From Halotia branconii CENA392 (lineage in GTDB: Bacteria > Cyanobacteriota > Cyanobacteriia > Cyanobacteriales > Nostocaceae), in assembly GCF_029953635.1 (NCBI RefSeq), contig NZ_CP124543.1, positions 310,001 through 374,000 on the forward strand: DNA of 64,000 nt, read 5' to 3'. Made by a program: the position numbers and the translations under genes. Position 1 is the first letter of the stretch. Each line of letters begins with the position of its first letter. The notes below the pieces were generated by a model, which was not told the origin of the DNA, searched no databases, and saw only the letters and a list, made by a program, of their open reading frames with translations. This document shows, in pieces, positions 9,801 to 18,044 of the stretch.

Positions 9801-12800
9801 GGACTAGGGGTTGGGGAAGAGGGGCTAGGGGTTGGGGAAGAGGGGCTAGGGGCTGGGGGCTAGGGGCTAGGGGTTGGGATAATTCAGTGATTTTTGGGGA
9901 TTTTGTTTCTTTTTCCAGTAAATCCACAATGTGAACTACAGAATCATCTAAAGACAAAGCTTCAATAAAAGCATTCACAGCTTGGTCTGCTTCTAGAAGT
10001 TTCAATCCTTTGACTTTCGCCAAAATTACCAGCGCTTGTCCGCCGATTTTTGCCATTCCCTTGTCGCGCCACAGAGAGAAATTAACAGCAAGCGAATGTC
10101 CGGGCGCGCCGCGTTGGGTGCGGTATGTTGCATAGTTATCTAAGAAGATATTAGCTGCTGCGTAGTCTCCTAAGTTCGCTCCCCATTCAGCTTTTGATGC
10201 CGCCGCAGAGGATATCACAGCAAAGCATTTCAAAGGTTCGTTTTGGGTGACATTATCTAAAATAATGGTTCCCTCAACTTTGGGTGCAAGTACCTCCGCC
10301 ACTGTTTCGGGTGTTTTTTGTAACAGTTTAAATCGAGTTTGATCCTGCACCCCAGCCGCATGGATGACTCCATGTAACTGTCCAAACTGCTCATGGATAG
10401 TTTCCATCAACAGCTGCATCCCTTCGGCATCCGTCACATCTACAGCGTGATAAAGTACCGTAGCTCCTAGTTGTTCTAGATTTTGAATAATCTGAATGCG
10501 TTTATTGTCACCTTCATGCAAATGCCATTCTGCTTTTGGTGGTAGGGGATGACGACCAGTGAGGACTAAATTAATCGGTGCGCGACTCACCATTCCTTTA
10601 GCGATTTCTGCCCCAACATCACTCACACCACCAGTAATCAACCAAGTATCTCCCGGTGTCAAGACAGACTGAAATTCCTTGCCAGCCGGAATTTCCATTC
10701 TTTCTAAAAGCCGAATGAATCTTTGTCCTTGGCGAATAACTACAATCCCTTCCTTGTCAGGTTTAGCTGGCAATTCTTGGAACAAAATTTGAGCCAGTGT
10801 TTCTGGAGATGCACTCCCAGGTGTAATATCTACTACCTTTGCTTGAATATTATTGTGTTCTTGAGTAATTGTCTGGGCTAAAGTTGCGCCCATTACTTGG
10901 TGTAAACCCTGAAGAGTATCATTTGCAGATGTTACGTAAGCACCCTGAGTTAACAGTAGGAGATTGATGGGAGAATTACCGTAATGTTTGACAAGTGCTT
11001 GCCCCAAATACAGCAGACTGTACATACCTTCTTGCAGTACAGAATCGTGAGAATCTACAGGCAACCGAGAGATAGCAGCTTGATTATAATTCCAAAGGTG
11101 AACAATAGCTGTAATCGTCAAACCTTGCTCTTTTAAAGCTTGAATCAGTTGGTCATAATCGAATGGCGAAGCAGGATTGATAATAAAATGGCGTTCTGTT
11201 TTTTGTTGGAACTTTTGACCAGCAGTTACAAAATAAACAGGATATTTTTCCGCATCAAACAGCTTCTCCAGGTTTTTAGCAACCATAAGAGCGTCCTTAA
11301 AAATGAGGACAGCCCCTGGCGGAATCTCTCCCGTTTCAACTAGCTGCTGAGGTTGCCATTGCCACTCATAAAAGTATTTAGAACTCTCTAAAACTCTCAT
11401 TTCTTTGCGTACTTTGTGTCCTTGGCGGTTCGTTTCTTCATAATTCTGCGGGCTTTGTTTGCCGAGTTCATCTGTTGTAGTATTCAATTTGGTATTATTT
11501 CCTCCGTCGGTTTTAATCCAAAAACGTTGACGCTGAAACGGATAAGTAGGAAGTGCTAACTTAGCGCGTGTAAAATCTCGATCAAAGCCGTCCCAGTCCA
11601 CATCTACGCCGAGGGTGTATAGTGTTGCCAAGCTGTTAAGTAACGACTGCCAGTTATCCTCTTTGGTAAGAGAAGTCAACCAAGTCCCAACTTCTTTTGG
11701 TAAACACTGCTTTCCTAAATTCGACAGCGTAGAATTGGGGCCGATTTCCAAAAATAAGTCATAACCTTGACGATGTAACGTCTCCATCCCTGCTGAAAAT
11801 CTGACCGCTTCTCGAATATGACGACACCAATAATTAGCATCAGGAACATCTTGATTGCTGAGGATTTCACCCGTCAAGTTAGAAACTAAAGGAATGCGAG
11901 GCGCGTTAAACTTCACCGAGGCAGCAATCTTTTCAAAAGACTCCAGCATCGGGTTCATCAAAGGAGAGTGAAAAGCGTGGGAAACTTTTAACGCCTTGGC
12001 AGAAATTTTCTCAGACTCGAAGTGTTTCAACACTTTTTGCACAGCTGCTTTGGTTCCCGAAATCACAGTTTGCTTGGGACTATTCACAGTAGCAATAGAT
12101 ACGTCTGAAGAAGGCGCAATAGCATCCACTACCCGTTGCTCATCGGTCAAAACTGCCGCCATCATGCCATTAGGAGGTAACGCTTGCATCAGTCGCCCTC
12201 TTTCGGCAATTAACTTCAACCCATCTTCTAAACTGAACACCCCAGCAGCACAAGCCGCAGCATATTCCCCAACACTGTGACCGATAACTATATCTGGGAC
12301 AATTCCCCAAGATTTCCACAGTTCAAAAAGGGCATATTCCAAGGCAAATAAAGCTGGTTGCGTATAGGCAGTTTCATTTAACACCGAGTTTGTATTTGAC
12401 TCAGGGTAAATAACTGACAATAGAGGTTGTTCTAGATAAGCCCGGAGAATTTCATCGCAGCGTTCCAAGGTGCGGCGAAAAACTGGCTGGGTTTCATAGA
12501 GTTGTCGTCCCATTCCGACATACTGAGAACCTTGTCCGGTAAAGAGAAACGCAATTTTACGAGACTTATTTATTTCTGGCCGATTAACTATTGCCGAATT
12601 AACAAAAGTATTAAGTTGTTCGCTTAACTGAGCAGTAGATTCAGCAACCACAGCTAGACGATAATCAAAATGCGATCGCCCCGTGTTACTAGTAAAACAG
12701 ACATCAGCAACAGCAACTTGGGGATTTGTCGCTAAAAATTGTCCATACTTCTGCGCTAATTCTCGCAACGCCTTTTCACTCTTCGCCGAGAGAGTCAACA

Positions 12801-15800
12801 AATGCTTAGGACGCTCAAACTCTGAAACTCTTCCTCCGTGTCCTTTGCGTCCTCTGCGGTTCGTTTCTTGACCTTCCTCCAAAATCACATGAGCATTAGT
12901 CCCACCAAACCCAAACGCACTTACACCAGCAAATCGCGGCTCTTTCGTCCAGACCTGACCTTCAGTAGGAATCGCCAAACCACTGCCCTCTAACTTGATA
13001 TGAGGGTTAAGCTGCTGCAAATGTAAATTAGCTGGAATCTCTTGATGCTGTAACGCCAGCACCACTTTAATCAAACTAGCAATTCCCGATGCCGCCTCCA
13101 AATGACCGATATTGGTTTTTACCGAACCAATCCAGCAAGAACATGATGGCGTTAGCACTTCTTTCAAAGAATTGACCTCAATCGGATCTCCCAAGGGCGT
13201 ACCAGTACCGTGCGTTTCCACATAACTAATTTGTGCAGGTTGTATTTGCGCCTTTTCCAAAGCCTGACGCACAACTGCTTGCTGAGAAGGACCATTAGGT
13301 GCTGTCAATCCATTGCTACGACCATCTTGGTTAACTGCCGAACCTCTAATAATTCCTAAAACCTGGTCTTGATCCCTCTTAGCATCACCAAGACGCTTCA
13401 AGACAACAACACCGCAGCCTTCACCGCGAACATAACCGTTAGCACTAGCATCAAATGTCTTACAATGGCCGTCGTCTGCCATCATTTGCGCTTGAGAAAA
13501 AGCGATCGTTAATTCGGGAGTTAGGATGAGATTGACCCCACCAGCTAAAGCTAATTCCGACTCTTTTTGACGCAGACTTTGGCAAGCTTGATGCACTGCA
13601 ACGAGTGAAGAAGAACAAGCTGTATCTACTGCCCAACTCGGCCCACGTAAATCTAGTAAATAAGATAAGCGATTGGCGGTAATGCTGAACGCCGAACTAG
13701 TACCAAAGTAAGCATCAGTGCCAGTGGGATGGTTAAACTGCAACCGCGCATAATCATTAGTGCTAATACCGATAAATACCCCAGTTTGACTGCCTTTTAA
13801 TTTTTGTGGGGCAATGCCAGCATTCTCCAACGCTTCCCAACTCACCTCTAACACCAACCGTTGCTGCGGGTCGATACTTTCGGCTTCGCGGGGACTGATG
13901 CCAAAGAAACCAGCATCAAATTGATCCACATCTTCCAGGAATCCCCCCCAACGGGTATTCATTTTTCCTGGTGTTGCTGGTTGGTCATCGTAAACTTGCT
14001 GAATATCCCAGCGATCGCCCGGTACTTCTACAATGGCATCAGTACCAGTTCGTAACAGTTGCCAGAACGCTTCCGGGTCTTTCGCTTTTGGAAAACGACA
14101 ACCTATGCCTATAATTGCGATCGCATCTGTTGCGTCATTCTTACCACTTTCATCTGTCACCACATCAAACTCTAATTCTGGCTGGGAATTTTCCACCACC
14201 ACAGCCAAATGTTCAGCCAAAGCCGCAATAGAAGGATAATCATAAACCAAAGTCGGAGAAAGACTCAATCCCAACCAATCTTCCAATTCCGTAGAAAGCA
14301 TCATCGCCGCCAGCGAATCCAAACCATAACGCGCAAAAGGTTCTTGAACATCTATGCTTTGAGACGCAATCTTTAACTGCTGTGAAACCTTATCAACCAA
14401 CCAAACTTGAATAACTTCTGCTTGCTTTCCTTCTGCCTTTGCGCCTTTGCGCCTTTGCGTGAGCCTTTCATATCCTGCTTGACCCTGCCACATATCCACA
14501 ACATCCAACGTACCCTCCAAAAACTTAGCCCGACAAGCATGACGCTGAATTTTCCCACTAGAAGTTTTCGGAATACTTGCAGGCTTCAGCAGCGCTACAG
14601 CATAAACCTGTAACTCATGTTCCTCAGACACCGTTTGTCGGATAGCCGCCACAACTTCATCAACATTCAACTTGCGAATCGCAGTCCGTTCAACCTCGCA
14701 AGTCACAACGAGTTGTTCTTCGCTATCTACTTCAATTGCAAACGCCGCCGCGAAACCAATCCGTAAAGCTGGATGACTTTTGACCACTGTCGATTCGATA
14801 TCCTGGGGATAGTGATTACGACCCCGGATAATAATCATGTCCTTGACGCGTCCGGTAACGAACAACTCACCATCCTGTAAAAATCCGAAATCACCGGTAC
14901 GCAGAAATGGCTTACTTCCATCTTGCAAATATACTTGAAATGTTTGCGCTGTCGCTTCTGGTCTTTGCCAATAACCTTGAGCCACACTAGAACTAGCAAC
15001 CCAAATTTCTCCGACTTCGTTGACTGCACATTGCGTCATTGTCTCTGGGTTAGCAATGACAATTTTTGTATCTAGCCAAGAATGCCCACACCCCACCAAA
15101 TGTCTAATATTTTTAGTATCTGCATTAGCTGGAACAATCCGGTTTTGTTCGAGTGCTTCGGCTTCAACTTGACAATAAATCGGTTCGTCTTTGACATTGC
15201 CACCTGAAACCATCAAAGTGGACTCAGCCAAACCGTAGCAAGGATAAAATAAGTTAGTCCGGAAACCAGCGGGCTTAAACTTCGCTGCAAACCGTGCCAT
15301 TGTTTCTTGACGAACAGGTTCAGAACCGCTGTAGGCGCTATGCCAATGACTTAAATCGAGGGATTCTATTTGTTCTGGAGTCAATTTGCTGCTAGCGCAG
15401 AGGTCATAACCAAAATTAGGGCCACCCGAATGATTTGCTTGATAATGCGAAATTGCTTGCAACCAGCGAATCGGACGCTGTACAAACGATGCAGGGGGCA
15501 TCAGGATACATTTAAATCCTGTATATATGGGTTGTAAATGTCCATCAATCAAACCCATATCATGAAATCCAGGCAGCCAAGACACAGATACAGTATCAGG
15601 AGTAAGTTCAAATGCTTGCCTGATATACTCCAAGTTATGTAGCAGGTTGCCATGACTGACCATGACTCCCTTGGGCGAACCAGTAGAACCGGAAGTGTAT
15701 TGTAGAAAGGCTAAAGTGTCGCTGTTAACTTCCGGTTTTTGCCAGTTTGAGGCTAAGTCATCAGCAATGCCATCGGTAGCGAGTAAATGTAAATCTGTTA

Positions 15801-16218
15801 GTTCTGTATCTTGGTCAAAGCGTTTTTTGATATTCTCGAATAGAGATGTGGTGGTTAGAGCTACCTTTGCTTGAGCATCTGTGATGATTGATTGTAATCT
15901 GGTGAGCTTTTGATTTTGTTTGGGTGGGTAAGCTGGAACGGCTACAACTCCTGCATATAAACAGCCGAAGAAAGCGGTAATAAATTCTAAGCCAGACGGG
16001 TAGAGTAATAAGGCTCGTTCGCCACTCGCTTTGATAGACTGGAGATAAGCTGCGATCGCTCGTACTTTTTGGTCTAATTCTTGATAAGTTAAACTAGCTG
16101 TTTCTATTTCTCCATCCTGCAAAAAAGTAAAAGCTAATCTATCAGGTTGGTGTAAGGCTCTGTAGCGCAGTAGTTCTACTAGTGAAGAAAATTTTAAATA
16201 TTGAAAGGAAACAGTCAT
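6832..16218 (-). CDS. Hybrid FAAL-type I PKS: FAAL-ACP-KS-AT-KR-ACP-KS-dead AT
   Basis: 3128 residues. A fatty acyl-AMP ligase (1-575; YTSGSTGSPKG, SSGKIQRHACR) should load a free fatty acid onto the first ACP (600-680; GLDSLAAMM). KS1 (705-1110; DTACSSS, ETHGTGT, NIGHLEAA) and AT1 (1150-1440; GHSVGEYAAAC, HAFH, indicating malonyl-CoA) add one ketide. A KR with its structural half (1610-2060; catalytic Ser and Tyr retained in ISSAA and DYAAAN, nucleotide loop GGVSDVG atypical) would give a beta-hydroxy acid. ACP2 (2150-2215; GLDSLGAVEA) feeds KS2 (2255-2670; GTACSSS, ETHGTGT, SIGHLMAG all intact), which has an insertion before its active site. The following AT-like region (2720-3000) lacks GQGSQ, and GHSxG reads AEGIG, so it has no Ser nucleophile. 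There is no terminal ACP; the next protein starts with one. No DH, ER or TE. Confidence 0.95.
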   Translation of the reverse strand: MTVSFQYLKFSSLVELLRYRALHQPDRLAFTFLQDGEIETASLTYQELDQKVRAIAAYLQSIKASGERALLLYPSGLEFITAFFGCLYAGVVAVPAYPPKQNQKLTRLQSIITDAQAKVALTTTSLFENIKKRFDQDTELTDLHLLATDGIADDLASNWQKPEVNSDTLAFLQYTSGSTGSPKGVMVSHGNLLHNLEYIRQAFELTPDTVSVSWLPGFHDMGLIDGHLQPIYTGFKCILMPPASFVQRPIRWLQAISHYQANHSGGPNFGYDLCASSKLTPEQIESLDLSHWHSAYSGSEPVRQETMARFAAKFKPAGFRTNLFYPCYGLAESTLMVSGGNVKDEPIYCQVEAEALEQNRIVPANADTKNIRHLVGCGHSWLDTKIVIANPETMTQCAVNEVGEIWVASSSVAQGYWQRPEATAQTFQVYLQDGSKPFLRTGDFGFLQDGELFVTGRVKDMIIIRGRNHYPQDIESTVVKSHPALRIGFAAAFAIEVDSEEQLVVTCEVERTAIRKLNVDEVVAAIRQTVSEEHELQVYAVALLKPASIPKTSSGKIQRHACRAKFLEGTLDVVDMWQGQAGYERLTQRRKGAKAEGKQAEVIQVWLVDKVSQQLKIASQSIDVQEPFARYGLDSLAAMMLSTELEDWLGLSLSPTLVYDYPSIAALAEHLAVVVENSQPELEFDVVTDESGKNDATDAIAIIGIGCRFPKAKDPEAFWQLLRTGTDAIVEVPGDRWDIQQVYDDQPATPGKMNTRWGGFLEDVDQFDAGFFGISPREAESIDPQQRLVLEVSWEALENAGIAPQKLKGSQTGVFIGISTNDYARLQFNHPTGTDAYFGTSSAFSITANRLSYLLDLRGPSWAVDTACSSSLVAVHQACQSLRQKESELALAGGVNLILTPELTIAFSQAQMMADDGHCKTFDASANGYVRGEGCGVVVLKRLGDAKRDQDQVLGIIRGSAVNQDGRSNGLTAPNGPSQQAVVRQALEKAQIQPAQISYVETHGTGTPLGDPIEVNSLKEVLTPSCSCWIGSVKTNIGHLEAASGIASLIKVVLALQHQEIPANLHLQQLNPHIKLEGSGLAIPTEGQVWTKEPRFAGVSAFGFGGTNAHVILEEGQETNRRGRKGHGGRVSEFERPKHLLTLSAKSEKALRELAQKYGQFLATNPQVAVADVCFTSNTGRSHFDYRLAVVAESTAQLSEQLNTFVNSAIVNRPEINKSRKIAFLFTGQGSQYVGMGRQLYETQPVFRRTLERCDEILRAYLEQPLLSVIYPESNTNSVLNETAYTQPALFALEYALFELWKSWGIVPDIVIGHSVGEYAAACAAGVFSLEDGLKLIAERGRLMQALPPNGMMAAVLTDEQRVVDAIAPSSDVSIATVNSPKQTVISGTKAAVQKVLKHFESEKISAKALKVSHAFHSPLMNPMLESFEKIAASVKFNAPRIPLVSNLTGEILSNQDVPDANYWCRHIREAVRFSAGMETLHRQGYDLFLEIGPNSTLSNLGKQCLPKEVGTWLTSLTKEDNWQSLLNSLATLYTLGVDVDWDGFDRDFTRAKLALPTYPFQRQRFWIKTDGGNNTKLNTTTDELGKQSPQNYEETNRQGHKVRKEMRVLESSKYFYEWQWQPQQLVETGEIPPGAVLIFKDALMVAKNLEKLFDAEKYPVYFVTAGQKFQQKTERHFIINPASPFDYDQLIQALKEQGLTITAIVHLWNYNQAAISRLPVDSHDSVLQEGMYSLLYLGQALVKHYGNSPINLLLLTQGAYVTSANDTLQGLHQVMGATLAQTITQEHNNIQAKVVDITPGSASPETLAQILFQELPAKPDKEGIVVIRQGQRFIRLLERMEIPAGKEFQSVLTPGDTWLITGGVSDVGAEIAKGMVSRAPINLVLTGRHPLPPKAEWHLHEGDNKRIQIIQNLEQLGATVLYHAVDVTDAEGMQLLMETIHEQFGQLHGVIHAAGVQDQTRFKLLQKTPETVAEVLAPKVEGTIILDNVTQNEPLKCFAVISSAAASKAEWGANLGDYAAANIFLDNYATYRTQRGAPGHSLAVNFSLWRDKGMAKIGGQALVILAKVKGLKLLEADQAVNAFIEALSLDDSVVHIVDLLEKETKSPKITELSQPLAPSPQPLAPLPQPLAPLPQPLVPLPQPKTQNIRRLVRDILSQYVTIPQEQVEGYRSFQELGLDSLGAVEAIKQLSLTFKHQLSPTLFFEYQTPDELADHLEKQYGDAISTAETPINKPKKETPTNSMLQQSNFKAMDVKQEDIAIIGMACKIPGADNLEQYWQFLDEKRSFIKEVPSDRWLVEDYYEENGTAPHTTYCKRGGFIENPFDFDPMFFGISPREATAMDPQQRVFLEVSWQALQQAGYGGKYRTKDIAVIVGGDQNNYVEHFFNYQYGTVLKRRLHKTSWFEQLTPTEQKNLLDTVSDVLKPSELMPEATAGNELNQIAARVSHCLDLMGPSLEVGTACSSSLVAIHLACESIRAGDTCMAIAGGVNLNLSPTPFTFLSRVQAFSPTGECFPFDSRANGMVVGEGTGAVVLKSLRKALEDGDYIHAVIKGSAINNDGHSQGITAPKPEGQAEAIRKAYNKFGIDPETISYIETHGTGTMLGDPVEVEGITKAFRDFTSRKGFCGIGSVKSSIGHLMAGSGVVSLIKVVLAMQHGKIPPTVGFEQPSPHIDFANTPLYVVGGEGKPWTSDGELLRAGVNGFGFGGTNCHLIVEQSPISQSVKSEEPTSPHLLCLTGRNQKVLKEIVKQLHEHVIQHPEQELSEICLTLSNSQRELSYKAALVVNNRQHLLDSLNAISLEQNQSNIQLGRSNPQKATPTYLVLDNSCTFTPEEAKILSARYPEFRKAYADCEFLWRRTLSNWESNNTTNLSQKAHSFAVQYALCNLLMSLKIQPSVILAEGIGILVGACLTAMSSLKEAFILLAELEGKHTNNSVEEPRLEAPLVTVWNCSIVTPLGTYKPSGKFTSTQLQSLLHVSGSLKAEQCQEACSETGAYLHLGNSELIRQQLNIADDPQTWIHAEKSQPVINSLLTIIARLYTAGVQLNSLGLFPQGLRRVPLPTYPFERKTYKAPIDYSEPKFTEAVEIDGLLLIEHLATLSPEQRQSSYNALLQEFGFAAKTVENINN
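9785..9880 (-). repeat. In-frame proline-rich minisatellite in the KR-ACP2 linker
   Basis: Within the PKS gene, units of about 24 bases (GGGGCTAGGGGTTGGGGAAG on the plus strand) repeat three to four times and encode PLAPLPQP-type octads at residues 2112-2145. The purine-rich GGGGAAGAGGGGCTAGGGG pattern is that of intergenic filler. It lengthens the flexible linker before the second carrier domain. Confidence 0.8.
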
Positions 16219-16933
16219 ACTACCTTTTCCTTGGTGTTGTGTGAATTAGGGACTAGAGATTAGAGAAAAATAAATTTTCATCACTCTGTTGTGAATTAAA
16301 ACATGAATTTATATCACGCAGAGTCGCAGCGAAAAGTTGTCAGGAGGGTTTCCCTCCGTAACAAACTTTTCAAGACAAAGTCGCAGAGAGATAAGAATTG
16401 GGAAGAGTTGATTTAGTGGAAGGATATCTTAACTAATTGTTAAAGAATATGTTTGCTTCAACTATTTATATTTGATTTGTGAATACTTTTAAGTTGTAGC
16501 TATCAGTAACATAGTTAAATTTACGGAATGTGAGATGAATAATCAATGGAAAATCTTTCGCTAATCAGGGATGTATCTTAGAAAATGGGGAGAGGAGAAA
16601 GCAGGAAGGAAAATACTAGGGCAAACCCACCTAAATTATATTTACTTACTACTGAGGTTAAGAATCAACGAAAAAATCAGCATTTTATCGTTTGATTTAT
16701 TTTCCAAAACTTAAAGCGATGCCAAAGGCAAGCCGCAAAGCGTCTACGCTAAAATCTTTGTCAACAAGCAGAGGTTAATGATATTCTTCTTAAGCCTATT
16801 GAGAATAAGCTAGTCTTATTGACATGATACGATCGCCCTGTACTTTCATGCTGATTTTCTCATCATTCGTTTTTATCGATGCTCACCTTTATTTGCTTTT
16901 AGTTTACCTGCGATCGCTTTTCTCTACACTTTA
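16219..16933. other. Upstream region of the PKS-NRPS genes with a palindromic repeat
   Basis: About 715 bases without a gene. 16311-16407 hold a dispersed repeat (CACGCAGAGTCGCAGCGAAAAG, AAGTTGTCAGGAGGGTTTCC, then CTCCGTAACAAACTTTTC) whose halves are inverted. An expanded relative lies at 35045-35220 and a disrupted one at 51939-52012. The AT-rich stretch 16430-16560 is the likeliest place for a promoter, but I see no clear -35/-10 pair. A short GCAAGCCGCAAAGCGTCTACGC repeat sits near 16730. Confidence 0.5.
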
Positions 16934-17008
16934 ATGACTATCGATTCAGCTATTCGTCACTGGCAAGGGCGTGGCGGTGCGTGGAAAGGACGAGTTTATC
17001 TTGGTTAA
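16934..17008 (+). CDS. Putative 24-residue micropeptide, copy 1
   Basis: ATG to TAA encodes 24 residues starting MTIDSAIRHW, rich in Gly, Arg and Trp, and ending GRVYLG. A second copy at 17842-17916 encodes the identical peptide with ten nucleotide differences, every one at a synonymous position, and both keep the same stop codon. The 35 bases before the first difference, including a HIP1 octamer, are identical. This pattern says the reading frame is, or recently was, under selection. No Shine-Dalgarno is visible, so translation on its own is unproved; it could instead be a conserved tail of a longer lost gene (the frame is open upstream: AIAFLYTL). It overlaps the toxin stop by a few bases on the opposite strand. 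Confidence 0.5.
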   Translation: MTIDSAIRHWQGRGGAWKGRVYLG

Positions 17009-17454
17009 GAGTTATCTTCTCTAACTAACTCATCCAAGCTATCTGGAAATGTCCCGTGTTCAATCATTTTAGTAAACACTTGGTAGCAGTCATCTTTTGC
17101 TCCCTCTTTCCGTGGAAACCCTAACCACAAAATCACAATCGCTTTTAACTGTTCTGTATCAAACGCCCGAAAAAATAACCGATATCTGTCTGGTAAACCC
17201 ATCTTTTTCACCCTTCCATAGCGTTTTAATGCTCCTGTCAAAGCAAAATGACTTGCCAAGGGATCGGAAGGAATTTTTGTTTCAATAGCCACAGTAATTG
17301 CTGCAAATAATTTTACTGTTGCATGGGTTTTATATTCAGCTTCTGGTAATTTTTCTTGTAACCGAGAAACACGCTCAAATAATTCTTGATACTGACTACC
17401 AAATAACTGTGGGTGAAAATATATTTCCCAGCCATTACTAATAAACTTCGCCAT
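17005..17454 (-). CDS. YhaV-family type II toxin
   Basis: 149 residues, the normal size for the family. The order of conserved stretches (FISNGWEIYFHPQLFGSQ, LPEAEYKTHATVKLFAAI, IPSDPLASHFALTGALKRYG, KKMGLPDRYRLFFRAF, IVILWLGFPRKEGAKDDCY) matches YhaV ribosome-dependent mRNA endonucleases as I know them. Its start overlaps the end of the antitoxin gene by 17 bases, which implies translational coupling with the antitoxin first. The pair lies inside the biosynthetic gene run, between the PPTase and the PKS and on the same strand. It is flanked by the two micropeptide repeats, which suggests it arrived as a cassette or that the flanks were duplicated around it. Confidence 0.85.
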   Translation of the reverse strand: MAKFISNGWEIYFHPQLFGSQYQELFERVSRLQEKLPEAEYKTHATVKLFAAITVAIETKIPSDPLASHFALTGALKRYGRVKKMGLPDRYRLFFRAFDTEQLKAIVILWLGFPRKEGAKDDCYQVFTKMIEHGTFPDSLDELVREDNS

Positions 17455-17782
17455 CTTCTAATGACTCATCGTCTAATTCTACACCCGCAATTAGTTGCTG
17501 GGCAGCCTCCGACATTTCAATTGTATAAGGTTGCATCGTGTTATTTTTTAATGCTTCTGTCATAGCAAAATCAAGAAACAGTCGCATTAATACTGAGTTC
17601 TCTTCTTCTTCAATTAGCTGAGGCACAATCCGCAAAATTGCAGTATCTGGTGATAATACTTCTATCCAACCATCTGCATTAGCAAACTGAGGATGCTCAC
17701 GATAAAACTCTGCGGGGAACCTAAATCCTGCGCTGTTACCAATTTTGGTACTCCGAATGCTGTAGGAGTTGCTCATATTCAT
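17438..17782 (-). CDS. PrlF/AbrB-type antitoxin
   Basis: 114 residues from ATG at 17782 (MNMSNSYSIRS; the next ATG is two codons on). The first 50 residues (STKIGNSAGFRFPAEFYREHP) have the swapped-hairpin AbrB look of PrlF antitoxins, with IGNSAGFRFP as the core DNA-binding segment. The acidic C-terminus (ELDDESLEDGE) would contact the toxin. The gene overlaps the YhaV-type toxin gene by 17 bases. The partner and order are those of prlF-yhaV, though sequence divergence from the enteric protein is large. Autorepression is likely through the inverted repeat just upstream. Confidence 0.75.
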   Translation of the reverse strand: MNMSNSYSIRSTKIGNSAGFRFPAEFYREHPQFANADGWIEVLSPDTAILRIVPQLIEEEENSVLMRLFLDFAMTEALKNNTMQPYTIEMSEAAQQLIAGVELDDESLEDGEVY

Positions 17783-17785
17783 ACG

Positions 17786-17808
17786 TATGTACAAGGTGTA
17801 CTTACATA
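17786..17808. promoter_or_regulatory. Candidate antitoxin operator, TATGTA-N11-TACATA
   Basis: A 23-base inverted repeat with arms TATGTA and TACATA and an inner GTAC-N5-GTAC begins four bases upstream of the antitoxin ATG. Its position over the leader suits autoregulation by the AbrB-like antitoxin. This is inference from symmetry and location only. Confidence 0.4.
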
Positions 17809-17841
17809 ATAGCAAGTGCGATCGCTTTTCTCTACACTTTA

Positions 17842-17916
17842 ATGACTATCGACTCTGCTATTCGTCATTGGCAAGGACGCGGTGGTGCTTGGAAAGGGCG
17901 CGTTTATCTTGGATAA
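17842..17916 (+). CDS. Putative 24-residue micropeptide, copy 2
   Basis: Encodes exactly the same 24 residues as the copy at 16934-17008 and shares the 35 bases before the first difference, including TGCGATCGCTTTTCTCTACA. The ten differences are all in third codon positions (for example GAT/GAC, TCA/TCT, CAC/CAT, GGC/GGT). It lies just upstream of, and divergent from, the antitoxin gene. The two copies are direct repeats bracketing the toxin-antitoxin pair. The function is unknown. Confidence 0.5.
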   Translation: MTIDSAIRHWQGRGGAWKGRVYLG

Positions 17917-18044
17917 CACTACTCATCAAGCAACAATTTTTAATAAAGCCTACGTATATATACTGCACTTAAACAAAGCGAAACAGCTTAAATTTACACG
18001 GTATGAGCGCTCGCGTCGAAGCCTGACCGCTGATAACTGCCTTC

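Noticed and set aside
11996-12280. 94-codon plus-strand frame inside the PKS gene
   Set aside because: Antisense shadow of the AT domain; its sequence mirrors the GC-rich codon pattern of the real gene.
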